Source of the DNA: Stratiolaelaps scimitus
Taxonomy: Eukaryota; Arthropoda; Arachnida; Mesostigmata; Laelapidae
NCBI GenBank assembly: GCA_019614645.1
Contig: JABWDB010000011.1
Span: forward strand, 372,001 to 436,000
DNA length: 64,000 bases
Direction of reading: 5' to 3'
The notes below the pieces were generated by a model. It made no database searches and was not told where the DNA came from. It saw only the letters and a program-made list of their open reading frames with translations. Below, one piece after another: positions 26,001 through 35,830 of the stretch (positions are counted from its first letter, which is position 1; each line of letters begins with the position of its first letter). The position numbers and the translations under genes were made by a program.

Positions 26001-27261
26001 CGGCCTTTTACCGGCATGATGTTGTCTTTGACGTGTCGTTCGTCGTGCTCGTGAATCACGTCTTTGTCGACCGGCGCTGGGCTCCGCATAGGGCTGCTGT
26101 CCGCTCGGGCGTCGTGCAGACCCTCCTGCTACGTCTCGAGCATACCTGCCTGCGGAACGGCCGGCTGGCCGGCCGGCCGCCGAGCGTGCCGGTGTACCGA
26201 CAGTTGTCGTTACGGAAAATAGCCAGCAGCAAGGACACACTAGCAGCAACAGGGGCAGGCACTACGGACGCGAAAACGCCACGTATCAGTCGACCTGTCT
26301 ATGGGCCCGATGGCCGAATGAATCGACGCCGGTGACAGCTAGTGACAGCTAGAAGTTCGCCGAAGGTCCTCGTGTCCATTCTCTTCACATGGGTTGAGAA
26401 GGGGGGGGGGGGGCGAAGAGAAACTGATCCTGGCGCTGTCCGCCTTTCTACCTGGCTACCTGCCGGCAGGTCTCGTTCGGCAGGTCGGCAGACGCACACT
26501 GACTCGAATGTCGACAGGTGAAGAGAGACACAAAAGTTTTAGTAGCAGTCACTTGGATTGGCGATGCACGGACGAGTAATGGGTATAAGTTGGCGCGGAA
26601 TGTTCACCTGCCGACGAGAAGAAGAACAACGAACGAACGGACGAATCAAAGCGGCCATTGAAACAGCTCCGGGACAGAAGGATAGGGAGGGTCTCTGGGT
26701 CGAAGTGTCTCGGAAGAGACACTGGTAGAGCGACCAAGGGAGAGAGAGAGAGCGCGCGGGCGACTGGGGGAACGAACGCGAGAACAACTCAGAGACAAGA
26801 AACGCCTGCCAATGTTAAATACTATAACTAGTATGTAACAGCAGGTTGGCCTGATAACAGCGGCCGGGGGCTTTCGGGCTCATTGTCGAGTACTGCTCGC
26901 CGCGATTAGAGACACCAGCCTTGCCACTGTCTCCGATAGACGGATGGACGTTTACAGTATAAAAATGCACAATGTAATCGTAATAATTGCTAAGTATGAA
27001 TTGCTCGTTCGAACTCGACGGCAGGCGGCGCGCAGCAGCTCTTCTACGCACGTGCATTTGGCCTGTGTTGTTTTGACGTGGGCGGTAAGGAATCTAGTTG
27101 AAAACCTGCTAGCCCCACCCGTTTTGCGTCAACTGAGAAAACGGAGATAACTTATCGGCAATTATTACTGTTTAGCTCCGGAGGACTGGAATCATTTTGT
27201 GTGCGGCCACGTTCCATGGGGCGTTTTCAGACCAAGACGTGCTGCAGGCCAACGTAAAGGT
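23073..27261. other. No supported gene; contains a strong palindrome
   Basis: Mostly unique DNA. A 158-codon frame at 24551-25027 begins at TTG and has no recognisable domain. A 100-codon frame ending near 26335 looks mildly coding-like but its boundaries are unsupported. A G13 run lies at 26401-26413 and a tandem 11-bp GTGACAGCTA repeat near 26333-26352. Confidence 0.45.
23962..24003. repeat. 42-bp near-perfect palindrome without spacer
   Basis: GGGACAGTGGTTATGTATTGG is followed at once by its complement with a single mismatch (20 of 21 pairs). Flanks are not complementary. There is no loop beyond what the centre ATTGGCCAAT provides. It could be a remnant of a tiny inverted duplication or a transcript hairpin. 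Confidence 0.9.
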
Positions 27262-27421
27262 GAAGGGTTTGTTGGGTTAATAAAGGAACGCTGCAATTTT
27301 TACAATGCTTAGGTCCTCGTATATGTCCTCACCAGGTCGCGCGACGCGAACCTGCGGTCTCCGGCTTTTTACTACAGCCAGAAACTTAGTCGGCCAAGCA
27401 CCACCGAATCGCTGACGGCGT
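27262..27421 (-). mobile_element. tRNA-derived SINE, copy B
   Basis: On the minus strand it begins GACGCCGTCAGCG, passes an A-box-like GGCCGACTAAG, a stem CTGGCT...AGCCGG, and a B-box with two changes (GCAGGTTCGCGTCGCGC). It then gives ATACGAGGACCTAAGC, the tail core ATTGTAAAAATTGCAG and the end TTATTAACCCAACAAACCC. It preserves the tRNA-like head best among the copies. The isotype cannot be fixed because the anticodon loop is enlarged. Confidence 0.8.
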
Positions 27422-30400
27422 CATGTGCATACCCTCCTCAGTTTCTGCAGGTACCGTTCATTACCTCGTTGTGGCGCACGTTCACCGTTACGTTGATCTC
27501 AAGCTGCGATTAGATCGACGTCATGTGAGCGGCGGCACATTCAGCGCCACTGATTGCCGGCTCCGTCCATTGCTATTTCATGGCCAGACTGCTGTAACGG
27601 AAAATCACTTAACATCCGCCGCATTCATTCGCTCATTTAATGCCGTCATCAAATGTTACCGATCTCTCGGATTTGCTCAGGTATACACTACACACACACA
27701 CACACAGGTCTCTCCTTATCTAATCCGTTTGGCTTTGACGTCCCACTTAGGCGTCCCCGACGGACTTGTTCTGGGCCTATTCTCTAGCTGCCTACGGCCA
27801 CTGAATTTCGACGAAACGTAGTGCATCACATACAATGAAAAAGAACGAGAGAGCGAGAGAGCGCGCGAGATAGAGACGTCGCGCCTGAGCGACGTGGCTA
27901 ACTTCCGGTTGATCCGAGGCTGGATGAGGGGTTTCTGACGGGACGGCTCCTGCATCTTACTCGTGGTTGCTTGTGGCTTGCTTTGCCTCTGATCATCGAG
28001 GTATGTTCTTTAGGCATCGGGTTAAATTCAGGGTCCAGCGAGCACTTCGCTCTCTTCCACTCCAGATCGCCGTTCGCTGCGTGCACGGAAGCGAACCGAC
28101 ACCAGCTCACAACGCTGTCGATGTCGAGGCTGACGCCTGTCAGGGAATATGGACCGGTCGGGATATGACCAACGAGTGAGGAGTTATAGGGTCTAGCCAA
28201 GGTGCCGGTCCGGGTACGCTGTTAACGCTAAGCCTACGACGGCTAGGTCTACTGTCTTGGCTCGAACGAACTAAAGCTGACAATTGTTCCTGCCGCTGGC
28301 GTTCAACGAGGGAGGTGACGAGACGAGGTCGTTTTTCTATCCAGATATCCTCCGGGTACACAGTACACGTCTTCTTGCTTGGTTAGCTTCGGCCGAATCC
28401 GAGGTTTGGGCTCCTTGGTTCGTCGACGGATGGGGCAGGTGCAGGATCTATGTAGTTGTTGTTGTCTCTGCCTCGAATCCCGAGCAGACTGCGGGCCGCC
28501 ATGCAGCACAACATCCGGCAGTGTTGGCACGTTACCGAATTGGACCGTCAAGCGGAATCGAGATACGAGGGAACTGCTGATGCCAGTTCACTTACATGGG
28601 TATTTTGACGGCCATCTTGACGTAAACAGACCAAAGTACTACAGTGTTATTAAAGAAGAAAAATAAGAAAGAGAAGCTTCAACGAGAGAAGGTAACTTGT
28701 GTAGTACATTACCGGTGTGGCCAAATGTACCTATCTAGATTGACATTGTAAATACATTAGCTTAGATTATTCGAAAACTCCCGCTATTCAAACGGCTCCC
28801 GGCGCAAAGGGCTGCTTTTATATTCTGCAGCTTCGCTGCTCCCGACGCTCGATATTCCTAAAATATTATCGTAATATATTGTATTGCAACCTATTATATT
28901 GACGTTGCTAGTTTTTGATTCAATTATAAAGGTTGTTGCATTTGTACTATATTGTATTATTACACAATACTGTATTATAGAAGTGTCGTGGAAGAGTAAT
29001 CTTTCGGATTAAATAATGATAATTAATAAATACAGTGGTTCATACGATCTATATGTTTTCATATACTATACATAGATATTAAAGATTTTGACATAACAAG
29101 GATCGCCCTGCTCCCGTTAACCTCGACGACCAGACGTTACGGCGTGTGGTGGCTATCGCAGTCTGTAGACACTGCCAAATTATATCGCGACCCCTGGGGC
29201 AATAGGAGTAGTTCTGGGGGTAAAGGAAGGGGTCGGATCCAGCCACAGAAAATTATAATATATATATATATATATTGCGATACGAATTGCGATCGACTTC
29301 GGGTTGGTCTCGTTTGATTTCGCACCGCGATGTTATGGCTCGATGATGATGAGGGCAGGGCGGTGTTTACATTATGTCCCTCTTACGTGGACGTGACATT
29401 GACCCGGTTCATTGGCTGATCAAATGGTGCTGGTATTCATCGATCTTGAGGTGTTCGGGGTGTCTTGCTGTTTACTAATGCGTACTTATTAATAATTAGT
29501 ATACCACTTTCTACTATTATTATTTAAAAAGAATAAAGGCTATTGATGCTACTATTCCTAGCAGTAATAGCAGTTTCGCTTGCTAATTATGGTCGACTTC
29601 ATTACATGCCATACTTATATAGCAGGGCCTAGGTATCCTATGCCTAGGATGGATGTAGTCCGTAACTACATGCAATGTTGGATACCGGCTAGAGTTAGCT
29701 GTAATTTGCGCTCGCACGAAACAACAACAACTACAACAGGACAATTGCCACATTGAGATTTCCACGAGTGGCAGCATCTGCAGGCTCAACATCAACAGGA
29801 GCTGATTGAGAACGGATTTATTGCAATACTTCAAATATAATAGGATAATTCAATATAGTTGTATCACGATATTACAAGGACGCTTTTGTAAAAACAAACC
29901 CTGTAATATAATTCTAGCATGTAATCGAGTAAAGCTTAATTAGCAAGAGAAACTGCTATTACTGCCCAGAAATAGTAACATAAATAGCCTTACTCTTTTT
30001 AAATATAATACTATAATAGTAGTAAGTAATATACTCATTATTACTATTATTATTATTATTATCATAATTATTACGTTCGAGCATTACACGGGGATAGTTG
30101 TTGGCCCGCCTTATGTCAAGTGGTGCGAGTGCTCACCCCTCAACTGAAAGAGATTTGTCTTCTTTGCTTGAAGTGCTAACGTGTTTATGCGTGCATATGT
30201 ATGTCTCGCTCGCTGGATAGATGTCTGGAGCTGTGGGCTCCCTTCTCACTCTCGTTTGCGGCGACCCTTACCAGCATCCGCTGCGTCCCTTGGGCCACAT
30301 TCAAATCGAAACCCGCAATCCCGGCCTCTGTTCAGGTTCCACTTGCAGTTCTGCGGCGCGCCTCATAATTAAATCGCCTAATTGAATGCCTTCGCTTCGC

Positions 30401-30809
30401 GATCGTGCGGTTATTCTCTTACCTTATTCTCGAATGCTGTGTGTCTGTTTTGCCATTTGAGGGTCTGCCTCGAGGATTGGAATGGGTTATCTGTTCTCAA
30501 TACCGAATCTCTCTCTCTATCGCTCTCTCTCTCTCTCTCTCCGTCGAAGAAGAATACCGCCCTTGCACGGTGATGCTCGCTCACCGGAGCAGATCAAGTG
30601 AGCAAGGGGCCACCACGAGGTTGACTATACGGGTCGATTCGAATGTTCTCCTGTCTACTGAGGGCGGAGGCCCTGTAAGAGTTGTTTTTTTTTGCGTTGC
30701 TCCGGAGAGCCTCACCTTAGCTGTTTAAACCAGATAGTAACAGTGAGGTCGAAGTCAACGGGAGAGAGAGAGACTTTTCGCACACATCTTAGATGTTTCT
30801 CTTCAGGAG
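27422..30809. other. No supported gene
   Basis: Short frames only. A CA run lies near 27695, a TA run at 29256-29275 and a CT run near 30505-30541. From 28.7 to 30.1 kb the sequence is AT-rich and empty of signals. Confidence 0.55.
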
Positions 30810-31249
30810 TTCTAAAAGATTTCAGAGCGAATTCGATTGCCGCCGTTCGAAACTTCGTCACCCGCAAATACCAAAGATTACTTGAGGAACAGTATCCCAA
30901 TGCATATGGGACTACAGTAGTAATTCCCAAGGGGAGTACAAACATCGATACATTTCTGAAAAGTAACCGTTATCAAGAGTTATTACTATTAACTAATTCA
31001 TCCATAGAGAGGTGGACGCACGAAGCAGCATTTAGTTCATCTGCTGAGCACTGCACAACTGACACATGGTCGGGGAAGTTGAAACATACCGCCAAACGGA
31101 ACCCCCAGAGGAGAAAAAAATCTGCCCGGGGAACGGACCTCTACATCCAACGAAGGAGGTCACCATGTTGTCATCTGGGCCCCCACCGTGTGTGGGAACG
31201 TATGCAAGACAGCATCCCCTTAATAAAAATAACCAATATACGCAAGTAA
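30810..31249 (+). CDS. Candidate coding exon or degraded element ORF, unknown product
   Basis: A frame open from 30692 contains a good splice acceptor (TGTTTCTCTTCAG at 30797-30809). After it comes a peptide with balanced composition, including NFVTRKYQRLLEEQYPNAYG near the start and ELLLLTNSSIERWTHEAAF further on. I recognise no family. The later part (after about 31080) is basic and less convincing, so a donor may lie before it, but none is clear. The LINE 3' fragment begins 246 bp downstream of the frame's stop and the large inverted repeat follows, so this could also be transposon-derived. Confidence 0.3.
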
Positions 31250-31494
31250 CTTTCACAGTTTTATAGCAGTTGTTATCCGTTGTCTATTGGAGTGGCGTGA
31301 ACGCAATGCCGACGCCAGTGAACTCAACTGGCGCTTCGGGTTTACATCTCGCAGAAAAAGAAACCCATGGGAATCGATGAAGTTCTCTACTTGAATATTT
31401 GTCAATAGAGCTATTATTTGTGTTCGTAGCATTTGTATATAAATTCGTATGGTTGAGTAGAATATTTCGTTAACTATTGACTTTCTGTCTCTGG

Positions 31495-31762
31495 CCAGGA
31501 AGTTTGCCAAGGAGATAAAGAAAATATTGCAGTTATAATGTTATATAATTGTGTGAATTAGATACCCTGAATATTGTGAATTGTAAATAATTTGAGTGAA
31601 TGTAAATATCTGTTGACAGAATAATCGATTATAATTGTGAAATCGTAATTGGATGAACAATTTGGTGATAATACGCTCTTACTTTTACCCTATTTTTTAA
31701 TCGAGAACTTAAGCATTGTAAAATTGCAGTTCCGGAAATAAACCGCAAATGTTATGTTATGT
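31495..31762 (+). mobile_element. 5'-truncated LINE copy (3' end only)
   Basis: Matches 57155-57422, the end of the LINE, with about two substitutions (T/C near 31557, G/C near 31651) over 268 bp. It contains the last codons of the ORF (RKFAKEIKKILQL and stop), the full 3' UTR and a shorter ATGTT tail. A possible 7-bp target duplication TGTCTCT flanks it (31486-31492 and 31760-31766, overlapping the tail end). The high identity implies recent retrotransposition. Confidence 0.9.
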
Positions 31763-32192
31763 CTCTTCCATATTGGCAGATGTGGAGTAGGTGAATATTT
31801 TAATTGAGCTCAATATCCATCTCTATCCTGGGCCACCTGCAGCACAATATACACGCTTAATAATACATGTGTATATTTGCATTGTGTTCACATTTATCAT
31901 TATGCAAGCGTGCTAGTATATATATAATTTTACGATGTCTATGCAACGTGTAAGTGTCCCAGCTTTAGGCTTGATATTATGGCGGTGTGATTTGTGATCT
32001 TTTGTTATCTTCAACAGTTCACGCTGGGCGGGCGAGGTTGAAATTGGGACATGTTAAGCTCGTGGTTCCGGTCCGGTTTCAACCGAAGCTGACTTATGAC
32101 GAGTTGCTCCGAGCTCGACGGTGTTACTGACTGCATCCCGCTAATCTGCCGCGGAATCCACCGTTAATCGGCTGATTATGCCTATTCTGCTA

Positions 32193-32429
32193 TTAGCCAT
32201 CTGAGAAGTCCAAGCGGCCGCAGGTTCGCGGTATGTTGATGGGACATTCGCAAAGATTCAAAGAAGAGATTCTCTGACTTCGCTGGCCGGATAACGAGAC
32301 AAAATTAGAAGGAAGAATTAACCCAAGGTGACCTATACGGTCGTCAGCTTCATACTCTTCTTTCCACTGTAAATAATCTTTGCCTAAACGAATTAGTTTA
32401 AGCAAGTCTGCTTCATTTAGGCTACACAT
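32193..32429 (-). CDS. Coding-like ORF entering the inverted-repeat left arm
   Basis: A 78-codon frame from ATG at 32429. The first 33 codons lie in the spacer and the rest in the left arm. It begins MCSLNEADLLKLIRLGKDYL, then an acidic stretch, then SLSGQRSQRIS. Composition suggests a real protein segment with an amphipathic helix, perhaps a gag/ORF1-like piece of the element that formed the arms. The inner part of the right arm carries the corresponding codons on the plus strand. No family is recognised and the frame is short. Confidence 0.35.
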   Translation of the reverse strand: MCSLNEADLLKLIRLGKDYLQWKEEYEADDRIGHLGLILPSNFVSLSGQRSQRISSLNLCECPINIPRTCGRLDFSDG

Positions 32430-32719
32430 GGAAAGTACCAGCTGACAGCTGCGGAGTCAGCCAATTTCAGGAAGACCACCATTTGAGTCTCCGGCTCTGA
32501 TCAACTCAGCCAGAACCACCATGCATGTTTTTCATTCTCAGCAAAACAGAATTCGAAATCTAGCTCACTCCGCCTCGCCGATTTAAGGCCACATATGCTG
32601 GATGTCTGGAAATATTTCCACATGATATTCGAGAAAGTAAACTGAGCAATAACGGGGCCTCCGGGGGACGGGAACGCTCTCAGTAGGAAGTCACAGTTTC
32701 AGCTAAGATTCGTGTTCCT

Positions 32720-32862
32720 AAAGGTAACCGTTTTATTATTGCTTTATTAAAGGAACACTGCAATCTTTACAATGCTTAGTAACCTCTCTTATTATAATGT
32801 ATGTCCTCAGCAGATCGCGGGACAGCTCAAACCCGCGGTCTCGGTGGCGACCCTCTAAGTCG
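32720..32862 (-). mobile_element. tRNA-derived SINE, copy C
   Basis: Minus-strand copy whose tail reads CTAAGCATTGTAAAGATTGCAG then TGTTCCTTTAATAAAGC. The B-box is altered (GCGGGTTTGAGCTGTCCC) and part of the anticodon region is missing. It sits in the spacer of the large inverted repeat, with its head touching the right arm. Confidence 0.75.
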
Positions 32863-32929
32863 CCTTGGGTTAATTCTTGCTTCTAATCTTGTTTCGTTAT
32901 CCGGCCAGCGAAGTCAGAGAATCTCTTCT

Positions 32930-33002
32930 TTGAATCTTGGCGAATGTCCCATCAACATACCGCAACTTGCGGCATGTTGATGGGACATTCGCAAAGATTG
33001 CT
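32930..33002. repeat. Nested hairpin inside the right arm
   Basis: AATCTTGGCGAATGTCCC with ATCAACAT is followed after a short CCGCAA/TTGCGG centre by its near-perfect complement ending GGGACATTCGCAAAGATT. Arms are about 35 bp with two mismatches. The left arm of the large repeat lacks the second half, so this is a secondary inverted duplication of about 36 bp within the right arm. Confidence 0.85.
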
Positions 33003-33085
33003 AATAGCTTGGACCTCTCAGATGGCTAATAGCAGAACAGGCATAATCAGCCGATCAACAGCGGATTCCGCGGCAGATTAGCGGG

Positions 33086-33406
33086 ATGCAGTCACTAACA
33101 CCGTCGAGCTCGGAGCAACTCGTCATAAGTCAACTTCGATTGAAACCAGACCGGAACCACGAGCTGAACCCGTCCCAATTTCAACCCCGCCTGTCCCAAT
33201 CTCAACTGTTGGAGATAACAAAAGATCACAAATCACACCGCCATAATATCAAGCCAAAGAGAGTGATACGAAACATCGCGGAGAAAAAACCAAGTTTACA
33301 GAGTGAGGGAAACGACTTAATCTATTGCCTTCACTGCTGCCCATTGTTATCAGACCACGGCAGGTATCCTCTGAATGCTCCGAAGGACGAGAGTGTGAGA
33401 TATTGA
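33086..33406 (+). CDS. Coding-like ORF leaving the inverted-repeat right arm
   Basis: A 107-codon-long frame from ATG at 33086 (MQSLTPSSSEQLVISQLRLK...). The left arm carries the same frame on the minus strand. In the stretch SQLRLKPDRNHELN...FQPR the two arms differ at five third positions without changing the residue, and at about three codons that do. This suggests the sequence was coding while the copies diverged. Past the arm it continues with basic residues and a CLHC cluster near residue 82, vaguely like a zinc knuckle but without the usual spacing. It may be a gag/ORF1 fragment; the family is unknown. Confidence 0.4.
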   Translation: MQSLTPSSSEQLVISQLRLKPDRNHELNPSQFQPRLSQSQLLEITKDHKSHRHNIKPKRVIRNIAEKKPSLQSEGNDLIYCLHCCPLLSDHGRYPLNAPKDESVRY

Positions 33407-34581
33407 GGAGAGACACTGCTCGTGTGAAAATGATTAAAGAGTTACAAGGTCAGCACGAGTTTTCTTTTCTCGATTTCTCGATTCTCTCCCGTAGTTTTCT
33501 ACTGAGCGCGAGCGATGTCGTTCAGCCCATGCAGCCTGCAAAGTCTACGGGACTGCCTCTGCAGAGTGTATCCCTCCGAGACGAGATTCTAAAGCTTAAC
33601 GCCTCTGTCTCTCTCTCTCCCTCTCTACCTGCCCCCGCACTGAGGGAGCCCTGCTCTGGGTCTGCGCTTCGCCGCGTAACCCCCATTCTGTGCCCGAGTG
33701 CTACTTTACCCATAGTGAGTTGTCAGTTACGAACAAACTGCGGGGGCGGCGGCGGCGGCGTCGCAGGTGGACTCTGGCGCCGAGGTGTCTGGCTCTAGAC
33801 AAAGCCCTCCCGGGGCGCGAGATCCCGGAGCACCTCACAGCGAGCTGAAAGTGAGAAATTCGACGGGCACTCTCTGCGGACCGAAGTCGGTGTGTTTGCG
33901 AATAGACGATCTTACACAAAGTCTGCGTTGACCGATTTGTGCTGGCACCGGTGCGAACTCTTGAATCTGTTGAGAGTGTGCAGAAGGCATCGAACCTTTG
34001 GCCGGAGAGGTGGAGTTGGAAGACGGCCGAAGGGAGGTTGCAGCAAAGGCCGAGGGTACCGCTGGTTGCATATCGGTTCAGCGGAGTCTGTCGACTCGGA
34101 ATCGGTATCAGTGACTAACTTCTTCGGCTAGAAGACAAAAAGGGTCAAAGATAATCCCACAATAGAAATGTGTGGTCAAGGGATGATAATATCGAAATCT
34201 ATCGAACGACAATGCTTAGGGTAATGGGTACCCGGAGAAGGACGATTTATTCATGAGAGACTTTGAATGCCAATCATATTAGATTGAAAATAAAAAATCA
34301 TCATAATTACTACTCTTATTATTATTATCATTATTAAAAGAGGAAAGAGCAAAACAATTGAATATTACTGTCAATATAAAAATAATAGTCGTGACTGTAT
34401 TTTCCACCCCGTTAAAGAAGATTTGCCGAGTTTTCTCTCTCTACAATGTGTAAAAACGCTTTGTTTGCCCTTGATTAACGGTTGATTCGAAATACGGCTA
34501 ACTTGGCTGTATCAAGTATTTATGAAAATAGCATTTGTCATTTGATATTTCATTAGTGACTACACGTTGGCATAGAGGAAA

Positions 34582-34745
34582 AAGGAAAGGTTTTATTGGT
34601 TTATTAAAAAAACACTGCAATTTTTACAATGCTTAAGTTCTCTGATAGCTTGTCACCAGGTCGCGGGATTCGAACCTGCGGCAGCCAATTAGACGCTACT
34701 CTATCTACCTACTTTAATTAGGTAGCTGGCCGTGCGGCTTTTTGG
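34582..34745 (-). mobile_element. tRNA-derived SINE, copy D
   Basis: Minus-strand copy with an intact B-box (GCAGGTTCGAATCCCGC) and the cleanest tail. The tail segment at 34598-34642 matches the LINE 3' end (57363-57403) with few differences. The head contains TAGGTAG repeats in place of a clear A-box. The 3' end after AATAAACC reads AATAAAACCTTTCC. Confidence 0.8.
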
Positions 34746-34810
34746 TCGAGTTCCAGTGTTATTAGAGCTATTCCTACTTTGGTTCACCACAGCTTAGAAA
34801 CATACCGAGA

Positions 34811-35074
34811 TTACATTTTGCCGGAGACGATCCATACCCGAATGGGCGACAACCTTCTCGATTTGTCATCGTACGACATCGTGCGGGGCGAATCATTGAA
34901 GTCCTTGACAGTCTCAGAGACCGACAGACCCGCCGAGCGGTATGAACAATGACCAGTGCTCCAATAGACTACAATTATCTGCGTGTAATCCGAATGTATA
35001 TGACGGCCTCCCGCCTGATCGAAGACATCATGAAACACCATGTGAATCGCACCGGCTTCGAGCAGGGAGAACTC
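34811..35074 (-). CDS. Candidate terminal exon of an unknown host gene
   Basis: Begins at 35074 after a TAG acceptor and reads EFSLLEAGAIHMVFHDVF, continuing in frame for 87 codons to a TAA at 34811. It joins the upstream exon (35131-35640) in phase 0. The first 30 or so residues look most coding-like; the later part (SETVKDFNDSPRTMSYDDKS) is hydrophilic. No domain is recognised. The true exon might end earlier at an unseen donor. Confidence 0.4.
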   Translation of the reverse strand, partial: EFSLLEAGAIHMVFHDVFDQAGGRHIHSDYTQIIVVYWSTGHCSYRSAGLSVSETVKDFNDSPRTMSYDDKSRRLSPIRVWIVSGKM

Positions 35075-35130
35075 CTACGGCGCTACGATCGTCAACGAGG
35101 GCCACATGTCGCTGAATAGCTGCCACGTAC
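35075..35130 (-). other. Candidate 56-bp intron
   Basis: On the minus strand it starts GTACGTGG and ends GCGCCGTAG. Both flanking frames are in phase 0 across it, whereas reading straight through meets a stop within 13 codons. There is no strong pyrimidine tract before the acceptor, a point against it. Confidence 0.4.
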
Positions 35131-35640
35131 GAGAAGATGGCGCCGAATCGTGGCCGCCTCCAACGCGAATGAAATATCATTGATAATTTCGTTGTCGCTC
35201 GCTCTCTCCTCCGACCGAAGAGACGCCAGTGCCTCGTCGAGTATCGACCAACGTTCGAGTGTCCATCCGTAGTTTGTAACCAAAAATCTATCCGGGTTTC
35301 TGAGCAGTATTTTCAACAAGTGAGTACGCATCGGTCGCTGAAGTGTTGTTGCTAGGAGTAGAAAAGATGAAAACTCGACCATGAAGTTATTGCCATGTGA
35401 AGCCGTTGAGTGTATAGCGCTTGAATTAGATATTTCGTTAGCTGGTAGAACAACCGAAATTCGTACGACGTGAATGCTTCGGCAGAAAACACTATAGATA
35501 TGTCCTTCTACGTACGCTAAACATGCAATCCCATTGGACGCTCGTACATTGATGATATGAAGATCAGTCGTCTTACAACCCTTCTGTGGGTCCCACTGCA
35601 ACAGCCCGCCGAGAAACGACCTGACTATTGCAGCAATGGG
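35131..35640 (-). CDS. Candidate internal coding exon of an unknown host gene
   Basis: The frame is open from just inside a stop at 35647 to the donor at 35130/35131. It has no ATG near its start, and the ORF beginning at 35601 uses TTG, so an upstream exon would be needed. Possible acceptors lie near 35625 (CTGCAATAG) and 35642. The peptide has a beta-rich first half (TTDLHIINVRASNGIACLAY) and a helical second half (RTHLLKILLRNPDRFLVTN ... WSILDEALASLRSEE). Composition is typical of a folded cytosolic protein and unlike the TA/GA-driven frames nearby. No family could be named. Confidence 0.45.
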
Positions 35641-35684
35641 ATCGCTTTAGAACTAAGGTAGACCTCAGCAAAGCAGATGCCGGT

Positions 35685-35830
35685 ATGAGAAACTATAGCG
35701 CGAACGCTATAGCGCGGGCCCGATTAAAGAGGAGTTATGCCGTGAAGTTGTCGGCAACCCTCATCGTTGCCTCTTTGATCAGCGCCAACTTCGGAGCGAT
35801 GGTGAAGGCGGTTCGGTGGCAACGCCCGGT
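35685..35830 (+). CDS. Weak candidate first exon with signal peptide
   Basis: An ATG at 35685 opens a basic N-terminus followed by a hydrophobic core (VKLSATLIVASLISANFGAMV). It ends at a strong donor, GCCCGGTAAGTG, near 35830. If read through, the frame continues to 35984 and includes RQIVGG, which superficially recalls a serine-protease activation site, but the residues after it do not fit. It lies on the strand opposite the minus-strand exons and just upstream of them, so the two models compete unless one sits in the other's intron. Confidence 0.25.

Larger units (their letters stand above)
31964..33259. repeat. Large inverted repeat (arms of about 370-400 bp)
   Basis: The left arm, about 31964-32330, is repeated in inverse orientation at about 32863-33259. 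Outer ends share CTTT(A)GGCTTGATATTAT. Inner ends share CCTTGGGTTAATTC. Similarity is roughly 90% or more by eye, apart from a ~36-bp insertion in the right arm. The spacer of about 530 bp has unique sequence plus SINE copy C, which abuts the right arm. No transposase is seen and target duplications are not obvious. It could be a foldback element or two copies of one element inserted head to head. Confidence 0.85.
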
